Positions 22,286 through 33,014 of a stretch of DNA of 64,000 nucleotides are shown piece by piece. Position 1 is the first letter of the stretch. Every line of letters starts with the position of its first letter. The DNA is from Gammaproteobacteria bacterium (lineage in GTDB: Bacteria; Pseudomonadota; Gammaproteobacteria; Pseudomonadales; Halieaceae): positions 1-64,000 of the forward strand of contig JAACDF010000142.1 in assembly GCA_009937065.1 (NCBI GenBank). Reading direction: 5' to 3'. The position numbers were made by a program, and so were the translations under genes. The notes under the pieces were generated by a model that saw only the letters and a list, made by a program, of their open reading frames with translations, ran no database searches and was not told the origin of the DNA.

Positions 22286-22930
22286 TTAACCCCCAGAATT
22301 TTTGAGTAGGAACTTGAGATCGCTGATAACATCTTTGTAATCGACCTCACTAGCATACCGCATCATGACCCACCCTGAGGGGTCGACAAGGTACCAGGCG
22401 CGCTCCGCGAGATGTTGCTCGGGCACAATGGGCTCGGCGCCTACCTGCCAAATCAGTACATCCGGATGCTCACTCTCGATGATGTCCTTAAGAGGCCGTG
22501 TTTCATAGGTTGCAGCGCCATTAGCCACGATAGTCATGGCGGCCGAGGGCGCATCAACCAGCATGACACGCTGGATTCGATGAAAGTCTCGACCGATCGC
22601 TATTCGAATTTGCCGCGTCAGGTAGAGCAGTTCACTACACGCGGTATCGCAGGTTTCGCCCGAGTTGACGACCATGAAGGTCCACTTTGGCTCTAGCGCA
22701 TCAAGACTGGTGACACTGCCATCGTTGGCGGTAAATGACTGGCTTCGGATGTTCACAGGGTTGGCCAGTATCTCACCGCTGTTAGCGGTACCAAGCGCAC
22801 TGACGATGTCGATATCACCACGCTCCACAAAGTACCAAAGCCAAGTAGCCGCCAGTATCATGGTGACGGGTAAGCCAGCAATGAGCAGCAAGATGGTGCG
22901 ACCGCCCCGCTGATCTTTATGTTGAGTCAC
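22286..22930 (-). CDS. SCO/thioredoxin-like membrane-anchored protein of the cox biogenesis cluster
   Basis: N-terminal TM, CDTAC (CxxxC) motif, position between SURF1 and cyoE. Confidence 0.65.
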   Translation of the reverse strand: MTQHKDQRGGRTILLLIAGLPVTMILAATWLWYFVERGDIDIVSALGTANSGEILANPVNIRSQSFTANDGSVTSLDALEPKWTFMVVNSGETCDTACSELLYLTRQIRIAIGRDFHRIQRVMLVDAPSAAMTIVANGAATYETRPLKDIIESEHPDVLIWQVGAEPIVPEQHLAERAWYLVDPSGWVMMRYASEVDYKDVISDLKFLLKNSGG

Positions 22931-22958
22931 TCAGTTATCCCCCAGTGAAATGCAATGA

Positions 22959-23705
22959 TTAAGGTCTGCCGATGCGGTTACGCAGCCAATGCCACAGATT
23001 GGTGCTGCGAAAAATAAAGGCTAAACCCAAAGCGACCGCCATAGTAAACCATTGCACGGCATAACCCTGATGTTTTGCCGGCGTTTGATTAACAATCGCC
23101 CAAGTCGCATCAAATGCAACCACTTCAAATTCGTCTGCGCGAATCTCAAGCGGGAAAATGGATTGATCAAGTCTTACCCGCAGTTCATCCCGCCAAGTGG
23201 ACAAGGTCAGCTGTTGCACCACACCAGGCAACTGCGCCGGCAATGGGTTGTCACCCAGCATGAAGGCGTCACCACTTGGCTGATATATTCGTCCACTCAC
23301 CGTATGTACACCTTCAGGTAACGTAATGTCCGGGAGTGCCTGCCTCGCCGGGTCGCCCTGAATCCACCCAAGGTTCAGCGCCACGGCTAGCTGGTCTACC
23401 TCTGCAAATGCGACAACCTCGTAACCAAATTTACCGCCGCGCAACCGGTTATCCAGCAACACATAGCGACTGGGAGAAAAATGTGCGTCCATCACTACCT
23501 GGCGATCTGCGAGCTCATCTTGTGGCAGGCGAATCGCTGACTGAGGGGTGATCGCCGGTAGCGTCCGTCTCGCTTCAAGCCGTTCGATGAGAACCGCTTT
23601 TTCCTCGGCCCGATCGAGCTGCCAAAAGCCGAGGCTGAGCAAGGTTGGCAGCAGTAAAGCCGTCGCCAATGTCGTTCGCCAATCTAGTTCTACGCGCAAC
23701 TTCAT
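22959..23705 (-). CDS. SURF1 family cytochrome oxidase biogenesis protein
   Basis: GFWQLDRAEEKAVL, two terminal TMs, VQWFTMAVALGLAFIF. Confidence 0.88.
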   Translation of the reverse strand: MKLRVELDWRTTLATALLLPTLLSLGFWQLDRAEEKAVLIERLEARRTLPAITPQSAIRLPQDELADRQVVMDAHFSPSRYVLLDNRLRGGKFGYEVVAFAEVDQLAVALNLGWIQGDPARQALPDITLPEGVHTVSGRIYQPSGDAFMLGDNPLPAQLPGVVQQLTLSTWRDELRVRLDQSIFPLEIRADEFEVVAFDATWAIVNQTPAKHQGYAVQWFTMAVALGLAFIFRSTNLWHWLRNRIGRP

Positions 23706-23790
23706 TTAGGTTTCGCTACACTCCGTGCTCTATTTACTCACACGTTCCGCTTTCTGACGGTCCGTGTCATCTCCAGTGTAAGGATTTTGC

Positions 23791-24030
23791 ATGCTCAAAG
23801 GTCTCATTGTCTTACTCATGATTGCGTTACTAGTCACCCTCGGCGCTGGGCTTTACTTCCTTATGATCGATCAGGGAGATGTTAAGAAAACCCGACTGGT
23901 GAACTCGCTCCGCGTACGTGTCAGTATCGCGGCAACACTGATGGCACTCATTGTCTATGGAGTGGCCACGGGTCAATTGGGCCATACAAGCCCTTGGGAT
24001 ACACGTCCGACCGCAGAAGCCACTGAATAA
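23791..24030 (+). CDS. twin-transmembrane protein, DUF2909-like
   Basis: 79 aa with two TM segments; opposite strand within the cox locus. Confidence 0.75.
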   Translation: MLKGLIVLLMIALLVTLGAGLYFLMIDQGDVKKTRLVNSLRVRVSIAATLMALIVYGVATGQLGHTSPWDTRPTAEATE

Positions 24031-24052
24031 AAAAAGGCGGGATTAACCCGCC
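24028..24052 (-). terminator. Rho-independent terminator for the cox operon
   Basis: On - strand GGCGGG-TTAAT-CCCGCC followed by a T tract, directly after ctaE. Confidence 0.85.
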
Positions 24053-24074
24053 CTGATAGCTCATTACTCTGTCT

Positions 24075-25055
24075 TCAAATGATGTAGACAAAGATAAATA
24101 GGAAAACCCAAACCACATCAACAAAGTGCCAATACCAGCTTGAAGCCGAGAATCCAAAGTGATCGGTAGATGTCATGTGCTTGTTACGAACGGAGCGAAT
24201 CAGCTGGATAAGCAACATGGTCATACCCATGGCCACGTGGAAGCCGTGGAAGCCAGTCAGCATGAAGAAAGTCGATCCGTAGATGCCGGAGTTCAGCGTC
24301 AGACCAAACAACTCATAAGCTTCGTAATATTCGGCCGCCTGCAGGAACAGGAAGATAATTGCCAAGGCAACGGTCACCGCTAGCCAAGCTTCGAATTTCT
24401 TAATGTTGCCCTGCGACAATCCGCGATGCGCAAACTCACAGGTCACACTGGAGGTCAAAAGGATGATCGTGTTCCAAAGCGGTAACCACGCATACCAAGC
24501 CTGGGCATCGGCGAACGACATCGATGTGTGCTGAGAGACAAACGCGCCGTTGTTGGCGATAGGCTGACTCATTGCACCCCCAACGACTTCCTGTGGTGTT
24601 GTCACAGGTGGCCAGGTGTATTCGAAGCCTTCCCACAAGAGGAAGTTCATACGACCGCCCTCGCCCTCGCCAGCAAGCCATGGACCCGCCAACCATCGAA
24701 CATACAAGAGCGTGCCAAAGAAGGCTGCGAAGAACATAACCTCAGAAAAAATGAACCAAAACATGCCGAGAACATAACTATTACTCAGCTGGCTGCTGTT
24801 CATACCTGCCTTATTTTCCTTGATGGTCGTTCTAAACCAGTAGGTTAATGTGGCAATGAACATCGCAAGACCGGCAAAGAGCACCCACTTAGCGGCGCCG
24901 CCGGTATCGTGCGTACCACCAAAAGTCATCTCATTGAGGACTAAGCCGCCGCCAAAGACAGACAGCACTAAACCAATTGTGGCTCGAACCGCGAGACTAG
25001 AGCTCTCGGGCACATAGTACTTTTCATACTCACTTGAAGTTTCGGCACTCGACAT
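24075..25055 (-). CDS. ctaE: cytochrome c oxidase subunit III
   Basis: FWFIFSEVMFFAAFFGTLLYVRW, TGFHGFHVAMG, WHFVDVVWVFLFIFVYII. Confidence 0.95.
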   Translation of the reverse strand: MSSAETSSEYEKYYVPESSSLAVRATIGLVLSVFGGGLVLNEMTFGGTHDTGGAAKWVLFAGLAMFIATLTYWFRTTIKENKAGMNSSQLSNSYVLGMFWFIFSEVMFFAAFFGTLLYVRWLAGPWLAGEGEGGRMNFLLWEGFEYTWPPVTTPQEVVGGAMSQPIANNGAFVSQHTSMSFADAQAWYAWLPLWNTIILLTSSVTCEFAHRGLSQGNIKKFEAWLAVTVALAIIFLFLQAAEYYEAYELFGLTLNSGIYGSTFFMLTGFHGFHVAMGMTMLLIQLIRSVRNKHMTSTDHFGFSASSWYWHFVDVVWVFLFIFVYII

Positions 25056-25096
25056 GTTTTTTCCCTTAATCCCCGTCCCCCCGGGGCCCCTTCAGT

Positions 25097-25654
25097 TTAT
25101 CTCGAAGCAACTTTGTCGCTCATCAACGACGTCACATCGAACAATGTATAAGACAAAGTAATAGTTTTGATATCCGCCGGCAGATCCTGATCGACAATAA
25201 ATTGGAGCGGCATCTCGGCCTCTCCATTGCCATCTAGCGGCTGTTGCTCAAAGCAGAAGCACTCTGTCTTGTGAAAATACTCCGCAGCTCTAGATGGCGA
25301 GACGCTAGGAATGGCCTGTGCCACCATTGAGTCCATCGTTGGATTGGCCGCAAAGAATACGGTGTCGTTAGCGGCTCCCGGGTGAACAAGCATTTCAGTC
25401 ACCTGAGGCGAAAACGCCCAGGGCATACCGTCGTTGTTGGTGGCGATAAACTGCACCTTGATGGAGCGAGTCTCGTCAACCTCAGCAGACACCGAAATAT
25501 AGGCTTCGGACGAGGTTTTACCATTGATCCCCAGTGCATCGCAGAGCACATCATAAAGCGGCACCATGACCACAAATACAAAGGCGAACATACCCACAGA
25601 CACAGCGCCGAGCTTGGCTACTGTGTCAATGGTGGGGTCTTGGCTAAGTCTCAT
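25097..25654 (-). CDS. ctaG: cytochrome c oxidase assembly protein CtaG/Cox11
   Basis: VPLYDVLCDALGINGK, HKTECFCFEQQPL. Confidence 0.93.
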   Translation of the reverse strand: MRLSQDPTIDTVAKLGAVSVGMFAFVFVVMVPLYDVLCDALGINGKTSSEAYISVSAEVDETRSIKVQFIATNNDGMPWAFSPQVTEMLVHPGAANDTVFFAANPTMDSMVAQAIPSVSPSRAAEYFHKTECFCFEQQPLDGNGEAEMPLQFIVDQDLPADIKTITLSYTLFDVTSLMSDKVASR

Positions 25655-25671
25655 AAGTTAGCGTCCGAGAC

Positions 25672-27249
25672 TCAGTGAGCTGGTTGCTCTTCGATCTTCG
25701 GTGGCGTTTCAAACGTGTGATACGGCGGAGGTGATGGCAAGGTCCACTCAAGACCCTCGGCCCCGTCCCATACCTTTTCGTCCGACACTTTCTCGCCCGC
25801 TACGATCGCGGCAATCACGTTGTAAAGGAACAGCAACTGCGAAGCACCATAAATGAACGCGCCAATAGACGACATCATATTAAAGTCAGCAAATTGCAGT
25901 GCGTAATCAGGTATGCGTCGTGGCATACCGGCTAATCCAACGAAGTGTTGCGGGAAGAACGTAACGTTAAACCCTATGAAGGATACCCAGAAATGCACCT
26001 TCCCCATGGTTTCGTTGTACATACGGCCAGTCCACTTTGGCAGCCAGAAATAGATCGCTGCTGTCATTGAGAACACAGCACCTGCAACCATCACGTAGTG
26101 GAAATGCGCTACAACAAAGTAGGTGTCGTGGTACTGGAAGTCAGCCGGTGCAATTGACAGCATCAAGCCAGTAAAGCCGCCGATGGTGAAGAGAACCAAG
26201 AAGCCAATTGAAAACAGCATGGGCGTTTCAAACGTCATAGCACCACGCCACATCGTGGTTACCCAGTTAAATACCTTCACACCCGTAGGCACCGCAATCA
26301 ACATGGTCGCGTACATGAAGAACAGCTCACCGGCGACCGGCATACCAACTGTGTACATGTGGTGCGCCCAGACCACGAATGACAGGATGGCGATTCCCGC
26401 TGTCGCGTAAACCATCGAAGCGTAACCAAATAGTGGCTTGCGAGAGAACGCAGGAATAATCTGCGAGATCACGCCAAACGCCGGCAGAATAATAATGTAG
26501 ACCTCCGGGTGACCGAAGAACCAGAAAATGTGCTGGAACAACACGGGGTCACCACCGCCGGCAGCGGAGAAAAAGCTCGTACCGAAGTGAATATCCATCA
26601 GCATCATTGTCACTGCGCCCGCCAGCACTGGCATCACCGCAACCAACAAAAACGCAGTAATCAGCCAAGTCCACACGAACAAGGGCATCTTCATGTACGT
26701 CATGCCAGGTGCGCGCATGTTCATCACGGTAGCGATGATATTGATCGACCCCATAATGGATGACACACCCAAAATGTGGATGGCGAAAATGAAGAATGTC
26801 ACTGAGGGAGGTGCGTAGGTCGTTGACAATGGCGCGTAGAACGTCCAGCCAAACGCGGGTGCACCGCCTTCCATTAACAGTGTCGACGCCAACATCAGGA
26901 ACGCAGGCGGAAGAATCCAGAAACTCCAGTTGTTCATTCGTGGCAACGCCATATCCGGCGCACCGATCATCATCGGGATGAGCCAGTTAGCCAGCCCCAC
27001 AAAGGACGGCATGATGGCGCCGAAGACCATGACAAGACCGTGCAAGGTTGTCATCTGGTTGAAGAAACCAGGTTCGACCAACTGCATACCAGGCTGGAAT
27101 AGCTCTGCGCGGATGACCATGGCAAAAGCACCACCCAAGAGGAACATTGCGAACGAGAACCATAAGTACATGGTTCCGATGTCTTTGTGGTTAGTTGTGT
27201 ACAGCCAACGAGAGAGGCCTTTAGCTGGACCGTGGTGGTGATCGCCCAT
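25672..27249 (-). CDS. ctaD: cytochrome c oxidase subunit I (aa3-type A1)
   Basis: 525 aa; TTNHKDIGTMYL, FGHPEVYIIILP, VPTGVKVFNW, HFHYVMV. Confidence 0.97.
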   Translation of the reverse strand: MGDHHHGPAKGLSRWLYTTNHKDIGTMYLWFSFAMFLLGGAFAMVIRAELFQPGMQLVEPGFFNQMTTLHGLVMVFGAIMPSFVGLANWLIPMMIGAPDMALPRMNNWSFWILPPAFLMLASTLLMEGGAPAFGWTFYAPLSTTYAPPSVTFFIFAIHILGVSSIMGSINIIATVMNMRAPGMTYMKMPLFVWTWLITAFLLVAVMPVLAGAVTMMLMDIHFGTSFFSAAGGGDPVLFQHIFWFFGHPEVYIIILPAFGVISQIIPAFSRKPLFGYASMVYATAGIAILSFVVWAHHMYTVGMPVAGELFFMYATMLIAVPTGVKVFNWVTTMWRGAMTFETPMLFSIGFLVLFTIGGFTGLMLSIAPADFQYHDTYFVVAHFHYVMVAGAVFSMTAAIYFWLPKWTGRMYNETMGKVHFWVSFIGFNVTFFPQHFVGLAGMPRRIPDYALQFADFNMMSSIGAFIYGASQLLFLYNVIAAIVAGEKVSDEKVWDGAEGLEWTLPSPPPYHTFETPPKIEEQPAH

Positions 27250-27264
27250 GTTTACTTCCTCCGA

Positions 27265-28398
27265 TTACCCTTCTTTGTAGCTCACGACGTCTGACGCCTG
27301 AACCACATCCCCAGTATTATTTCCAAATGCGTTACGCTGGTAAGTTGTCACCGCCGCAACATCAACGTCCGACAACTGTGCTCCGAAGGCCTGCATGGCC
27401 GTTCCAGCAACACCGTTAACGACAACGTTCAAGTGAGAATCTAATCCGCCCATTGCAATGGCGCTTCCAGCGATTGCATTGCCCAGACCACCCTCACCGT
27501 TCGCGCCGTGACAAGCCAAACAGCTTGCGTTGTAAACGTCTTCGCCCCGCACCATCAGCTCGTCAACCGAGAGCTCGGTGGCAGCCAAAGCGGCGTCTGC
27601 TGCTGCCGAACCTTTTTTGGCCGCCATCCAGTCATCGAATTCGCCCTGACTCACTACATGCACTACGACCGGCATGAAGCCGTGGTATGAGCCACACAGC
27701 TCAGTGCACTGACCACGATAAACGCCTTCCGCTAATACACGGCTCCATGCCTCGTTGATAAAGCCGGGAATTGCATCGCGTTTAACGGCAATTTCAGGAA
27801 CCCACCACGAGTGAATAACGTCGTTCGCGGTGATTAAAAATCGCACCTTGGTATCAACGGGAATAACCAATGGCTCATCGACTTCTAGAAGATAGTTTTC
27901 ACCCTTCGTGTCGGTGTTATAGATCTGCTCCTGCGATGTCGCAAGATTAGAGAAAAATGCAACGTTTTCGCCGTCAGCATCTAAGTACTCGTATTTCCAT
28001 TTCCACTGATAGCCCGTCACCAAAATGCTCATTTCGGCGTCGTCATTGTCGTAAACCTCAAGCAATGTGGATGTTGCCGGTACAGCCATACCTATCAAGA
28101 TGAAAAAGGGCACGACCGTCCATGCAATTTCGACACCGGTGTGCTCATGAAATTGCGAAGGCTCAACGCCCCGTGACTTACGGTGTGCATAAATCGAGTA
28201 CAACATGACGCCAAATACGCCAACGCCGATAACGACACAGATCCAAAAAATAAGCATGTGAAGGTCATAGATTTCAACACCGAGATCAGTAATCACAGCG
28301 CCGGCTTCGGAAATGCCAGTGGACATGTTGACCTGATTTTGTGCATTAGCGGCAAGCGGCAGGAGCGCCGTCGCGGCAAGTGCGCGTGCGTTTAGCAT
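27265..28398 (-). CDS. coxB: cytochrome c oxidase subunit II with C-terminal cytochrome c domain
   Basis: YQWKWKYEY, CuA motif CTELCGSYHGFMP, C-terminal NASCLACH haem site. Confidence 0.95.
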   Translation of the reverse strand: MLNARALAATALLPLAANAQNQVNMSTGISEAGAVITDLGVEIYDLHMLIFWICVVIGVGVFGVMLYSIYAHRKSRGVEPSQFHEHTGVEIAWTVVPFFILIGMAVPATSTLLEVYDNDDAEMSILVTGYQWKWKYEYLDADGENVAFFSNLATSQEQIYNTDTKGENYLLEVDEPLVIPVDTKVRFLITANDVIHSWWVPEIAVKRDAIPGFINEAWSRVLAEGVYRGQCTELCGSYHGFMPVVVHVVSQGEFDDWMAAKKGSAAADAALAATELSVDELMVRGEDVYNASCLACHGANGEGGLGNAIAGSAIAMGGLDSHLNVVVNGVAGTAMQAFGAQLSDVDVAAVTTYQRNAFGNNTGDVVQASDVVSYKEG

Positions 28399-28546
28399 CT
28401 TTTCGTCCCCATAATCGCGGTAGAGTGGCCTAGCCCCCGTGGTTCAGCCCCGCTTTTTCTAAGCCGCGCGATTATAACGAAGTCAAATTGGATTCACAGC
28501 GGAAACACGTTTGTTAGGCAAATACCGTGCATTTATTAACAGTAAT

Positions 28547-28810
28547 TTAGTCCTTATCGAGGTCTGGTGACATCAGCCGGACGGGTTCAGCCACCGTTTC
28601 TACTAAACGGGCACTGCCACGGGTGACTCGAGTAGCCGGCTCCTCCGTGACTTGCTGCGGTCTTTTTTCTTTAAAGCCACACTCAATACAGGACCGTTCA
28701 TCGGTCTCCATATCAACGACGAGTCGATCCATAGCCTTGCAGGAGGGACATATCGCACCAGCAATAAATCGCGGTCTTTTCGGTTTTTGTGGGGTTGCTT
28801 CGTTTGACAT
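28547..28810 (-). CDS. YheV family zinc-ribbon protein
   Basis: CPSCKAMDRLVVDMETDERSCIECGFKEKRP. Confidence 0.8.
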   Translation of the reverse strand: MSNEATPQKPKRPRFIAGAICPSCKAMDRLVVDMETDERSCIECGFKEKRPQQVTEEPATRVTRGSARLVETVAEPVRLMSPDLDKD

Positions 28811-28842
28811 GTTGTTCGCAGTTCAGCTCGTTTAGCGGTTGA

Positions 28843-29469
28843 ATGTCGTATGACGACCGTGCCAAGGTTATCAGCGATACGGAATATGAGCAGTTAAAGA
28901 TGTCTAAACCAAGCTATCACGGCCCTGACAATATTCGGTCATTCGATGGTATGACCCCCTCCCTTGGCGAGCGTGTGATGATCGACCCCTCCGCTGTAGT
29001 GCTCGGTGATCTTGTTTTGGGTGACGATGTAAGCGTTTGGCCTCAGTGTTCAATCCGTGCCGATATGCATCGTATCCGCGTTGGGGATCGCACAAATATT
29101 CAGGACAACTCAGTTCTGCATATCACTCACGCAGGTCAATTTAGTGAAGCAGGTTGGCCACTCACGATTGGCGATGACGTAACCGTGGGGCATAGCGTGG
29201 TTTTGCATGGCTGCACGATTGGTAACCGCGTTCTTGTAGGTATCGGATCCATTGTGATGGACGGTGTGACAGTTGAGGATGAGGTGATGATAGGAGCGGG
29301 GAGCCTCGTCACGCCGGGTAAAACGCTTAACCGCGGCTGGCTTTATGCTGGATCACCTGCGAAGCCCGTCAGGGAAATAACCGAGCGGGAGCGCTCTTTC
29401 CTCAGCTATTCCGCTCAAAACTACGTGAACTTGAAAAACCGTTTTATAGACCAGAGCTCGACAGATTAG
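28843..29469 (+). CDS. gamma carbonic anhydrase / YrdA-like hexapeptide-repeat protein (start may be about 28900)
   Basis: Left-handed beta-helix repeats; SVWPQCSIRADMHRIRVGDRTNIQDNSVLHI. Confidence 0.9.
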   Translation: MSYDDRAKVISDTEYEQLKMSKPSYHGPDNIRSFDGMTPSLGERVMIDPSAVVLGDLVLGDDVSVWPQCSIRADMHRIRVGDRTNIQDNSVLHITHAGQFSEAGWPLTIGDDVTVGHSVVLHGCTIGNRVLVGIGSIVMDGVTVEDEVMIGAGSLVTPGKTLNRGWLYAGSPAKPVREITERERSFLSYSAQNYVNLKNRFIDQSSTD

Positions 29470-30278
29470 GCGCGCAACATCGCCAAGACGTCATGCGTTA
29501 ATGGGCGTTCGGCATTCCAAATTTCATAGCTATCCGCGGCCTGCTCGACCAGCATGCCGAGACCATCGCTCACCTGTTGAAATCCGCGGGAGTCGGCCCA
29601 GGTCATAAAGGGGGTCGGTTTATCACTGTAAATGAGGTCATAAGCCGAGGCGTCAGGCGAGATCCTTGGAATTTCCAGCTCGGGAAAATCGCCAGCCCAA
29701 CCACTGCTCGAGCCATTGATAACAAGGCCCCACTCCCGGTCAGGAATTGTCGTCAAACCTCCAGCCGTAAGTGAGCCTCTCCCCTCAAACAGCGCGACCA
29801 GGTCAATCGCTCGTTGAGACGTGCGATTAGCGACGTGAATAGACGCTGGCGAACGATCGCAGAGCGGCCCGAGGATGCCACGCATCGCGCCACCAGCGCC
29901 CAGGAGTAGAATATGGGCACCGGCAAGCGGCCAGTCTAAATTCACCTCGAGGTCACGGGCCAAGCCACTGCCATCGGTCGTATGACCACAGATACGCCCC
30001 TGATCATCACGCCATAGGGTGTTCACCGCTTGCGCGTCGATAGCGTCAGAGGTGTGGACTTCGGCAAATTCGAAGGCTTCGCCTTTAAAAGGCGCTGTTA
30101 CATTCAATCCGATGCCACCACGTGCGAAGAAATCGTTCACGACCGTATCAAATTGGCCTGCCTCGACAAGTACCTTTCGGTAGTCAATGTCATGCCGGCA
30201 ACTGTCAGCAAACGCACGGTGAATTTCAGGCGATTTACTGTGCTCTATGGGATTGCCCAGTACGGCGAACCGCCTCAT
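29466..30278 (-). CDS. aroE: shikimate dehydrogenase; ORF open to 30296, Met at 30278 is the likely start
   Basis: MRRFAVLGNPIEHSKSPEIH, GLNVTAPFKGEAFEFA, LLLGAGGAMRGIL. Confidence 0.94.
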   Translation of the reverse strand: MRRFAVLGNPIEHSKSPEIHRAFADSCRHDIDYRKVLVEAGQFDTVVNDFFARGGIGLNVTAPFKGEAFEFAEVHTSDAIDAQAVNTLWRDDQGRICGHTTDGSGLARDLEVNLDWPLAGAHILLLGAGGAMRGILGPLCDRSPASIHVANRTSQRAIDLVALFEGRGSLTAGGLTTIPDREWGLVINGSSSGWAGDFPELEIPRISPDASAYDLIYSDKPTPFMTWADSRGFQQVSDGLGMLVEQAADSYEIWNAERPLTHDVLAMLRA

Positions 30279-30350
30279 GTGGTACTCCAAATGCAAGGGC
30301 TAGAAACCAAACCCGTCAGAGGCTTAAGCAAAAGCCTCCTTGCAAGTATC

Positions 30351-31250
30351 TCACACCCAGTCACGTGGCTTGAGGTAGTAGTCCAGAAGTTCTGCCTCAG
30401 GCGTACCAGCCTCTGGCGTCAGACCATATTCCCATCGCACCAGTGGCGGTAAGGACATCAGAATGGCTTCTGTTCGGCCATTTGACTGAAGCCCAAACAG
30501 AGTGCCTCGATCAAAAACCAAATTGAACTCTACGTACCGCCCGCGACGATACAGTTGCCACTGTCGCTCACGCTCACCGAACACTTTGTCCTTGTTCCGA
30601 TGAACAATGGGCACGTACGCCTTTAGATAGGCGTTACCCACGGCCTGCATAAAGCCGAAGGTCTTTTCAAAGCCCCACTCATTCAGGTCATCATAAAAGA
30701 GTCCACCAATACCTCTGGGCTCATTGCGATGTGGCAAGAAAAAGTAATCGTCACACCAAGCTTTATATTTAGAGTAGACACCATCACCAAAGGGGTCACA
30801 GGCATCCTTCGCAGTTTGATGCCAGTGCACAGCGTCCTCCTCAGAGCCGTAGTAAGGGGTTAAGTCAAAGCCACCACCCATCCACCAGACAGGCGCTTCA
30901 CCCTCTTTCTCGGCGACAAAACACCGGACGTTGGCATGGGATGTCGGTATGTAGGGGTTCTGTGGATGCATCACCAGTGAAACGCCCATAGCCTTAAAAC
31001 TCCGGCCCGCAAGTTCTGGTCGATGTTGAGTAGCGCTCCCCGGCATCTGGCCGCCTTCCACATAGGAGAAATTGACACCGCCCTTTTCAAAGACCTTGCC
31101 GTCGACCAGCACGCGACTAATGCCACCGCCACCCTCAGGACGATCCCAAGATTCTGTTTCAAATACTGCGGAACCGTCGATGGCGCTCAATTCATCACAA
31201 ATCGATTGTTGCAGTCCCTTCAGATACTGTTCTACCGCGGGCAAATCCAT
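30351..31250 (-). CDS. hemF: oxygen-dependent coproporphyrinogen III oxidase
   Basis: [54 protein letters not shown]. Confidence 0.96.
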   Translation of the reverse strand: MDLPAVEQYLKGLQQSICDELSAIDGSAVFETESWDRPEGGGGISRVLVDGKVFEKGGVNFSYVEGGQMPGSATQHRPELAGRSFKAMGVSLVMHPQNPYIPTSHANVRCFVAEKEGEAPVWWMGGGFDLTPYYGSEEDAVHWHQTAKDACDPFGDGVYSKYKAWCDDYFFLPHRNEPRGIGGLFYDDLNEWGFEKTFGFMQAVGNAYLKAYVPIVHRNKDKVFGERERQWQLYRRGRYVEFNLVFDRGTLFGLQSNGRTEAILMSLPPLVRWEYGLTPEAGTPEAELLDYYLKPRDWV

Positions 31251-31275
31251 GACCTTCCCCTGATGTAGGCGATGT

Positions 31276-31833
31276 TTAACGTAACACCTCGCCGGTTTTT
31301 ATTCGTTTTATCGTGGATGGCTTCCCAGCAAGATTCACGTCACCGGGCACCACCGCAATCCGCGAGCCAAAGTATCTTCGCACCTGGAAGAGGTGCTTAG
31401 CTGGCTGCGCACCCGCCCAGTTGGCACTGGTTGTGACCACTGGACCGCCGAATTCGCGACACAAACTGGACAAGGCAGGGGCAGAGGTTACACGTATTGC
31501 AACCTCGTTGCTCTCACCAGTAACCCACGACGGGAAATAACCATGATTTGGCACCAGCCAAGTCACTGATCCTGGCCATGACGCTAACAGACAAGTGCGC
31601 TCCTCGTCCTCTAATGCATCCAGCAAAGGTGCGAAGTGCGCCACATCGCCACTTGCAACAATGACGCCCTTCGACAGAGCGCGCTGCTTCATCTCGCAGA
31701 GGAACGCGACGGCGGACAGATTCCATGGATCACAGGACAAACCCCAAACAGCCTCTGCCGGACATGCGATCACGTCTCCAGCCTGCAGGCTTGCTGATGC
31801 TTCTTTTGTGCGCCATAACGAGGCCATAATCAC
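31276..31833 (-). CDS. tsaC: threonylcarbamoyl-AMP synthase (YrdC/TsaC)
   Basis: [46 protein letters not shown]. Confidence 0.9.
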   Translation of the reverse strand: MIMASLWRTKEASASLQAGDVIACPAEAVWGLSCDPWNLSAVAFLCEMKQRALSKGVIVASGDVAHFAPLLDALEDEERTCLLASWPGSVTWLVPNHGYFPSWVTGESNEVAIRVTSAPALSSLCREFGGPVVTTSANWAGAQPAKHLFQVRRYFGSRIAVVPGDVNLAGKPSTIKRIKTGEVLR

Positions 31834-31868
31834 GGCGCTCCCTTAAATGAAGTCACGATTTTACCGCA

Positions 31869-32966
31869 CTACGCCCGTATACGGGTCCAATGACCGTGCC
31901 CAGAACGGGTTAACTGTCCGTCAATTTCGAGTTGAACTAGTGCTTGGTGTACCTCAATGACATCTAGAGCGAGCGAATTTGCCAGCTCGTCCGCCGAATG
32001 GTGACCGTCACCCAGGGCTACCATTAACGCGTGAAATGTCTCATCACCCTGCTTGCCTTGCGTATCCGAACGATCTGTCTCATCAAAATCAGCAACCTCA
32101 CTGTCAGGGCGGGACCAATTGACCGCGCGAATTACATCCACAGGGTTGAGCGCCAATAGCGCCCCATCCATCAGCAACTGCAAGCAACCTTTTCCGCCGG
32201 AATGATTGATAGACCAAGGCAGTGCAAACACGTCCCTGCCTTGCTCGGCGGCCGCGGTTGCCGTTATTAACGTGCCACTCGGCACGCCCGCCTCAATGAC
32301 AACCGTCGCTAAAGCCAGGCCCGACAAGGTTCGGTTCCTTCGCGGGAAATGATGCTTTTTAGGGGCACTAGCTGGAAGAAACTGACTGACGACAGCGCCA
32401 CTATTTACTATGTCCTCGCAAAGTGCCCGATGTGAAGGGGGGTAGGTCGCGTCGATACCCGTTGCTACCACAGCAATAGTCTCGCCGCCGGCTTTAATAG
32501 CACCTCGGTGCGCTGCGGCATCAATGCCTGTGGCGAGCCCGCTCACAATAACGAAACCCGCACGTGCCAAGTCGTGTGCAAACCGTTCAGCCAGGAAGCA
32601 ACCATCGAGGGATGGTCGTCGGCTGCCAACGATAGCAATGGCGGGTTTAGCGAGAACCGATGCGTCACCACGGCCAAACAGTACGCAAGGGGCATCAGAG
32701 CATTCAGCCAGCAGGGGAGAATAGTCCATGTCAGAAACAGACTGCACCCAGGACCCGGGAGACAAAAGAGCATATCTACCGTCACATCGCAAAATGTCGT
32801 TTCGCCATGACCGCAATAAGGTCGTGTCGGCACCCCGACACACGTGATCAGGCGTAGGAAACTCCCGAGCTAAAGCATTGGCCTCATCGCCGAGAGTAAG
32901 TAAAAACCGTGCGTATCCAATCCATCGCGCAGCAATGCGATCATCGCCTGATAGGGCATGTGGCAT
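31869..32966 (-). CDS. dprA: DNA processing protein DprA
   Basis: IVGSRRPS, GLATGIDAAAHRGAIKAGGETIAVVATGID, EAGVPSGTLITA. Confidence 0.93.
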   Translation of the reverse strand: MPHALSGDDRIAARWIGYARFLLTLGDEANALAREFPTPDHVCRGADTTLLRSWRNDILRCDGRYALLSPGSWVQSVSDMDYSPLLAECSDAPCVLFGRGDASVLAKPAIAIVGSRRPSLDGCFLAERFAHDLARAGFVIVSGLATGIDAAAHRGAIKAGGETIAVVATGIDATYPPSHRALCEDIVNSGAVVSQFLPASAPKKHHFPRRNRTLSGLALATVVIEAGVPSGTLITATAAAEQGRDVFALPWSINHSGGKGCLQLLMDGALLALNPVDVIRAVNWSRPDSEVADFDETDRSDTQGKQGDETFHALMVALGDGHHSADELANSLALDVIEVHQALVQLEIDGQLTRSGHGHWTRIRA

Positions 32967-33014
32967 AACTCATCCTTGAGTTGATTTGAGACCAGCGTCC
33001 TCTGGCCTATGTCG

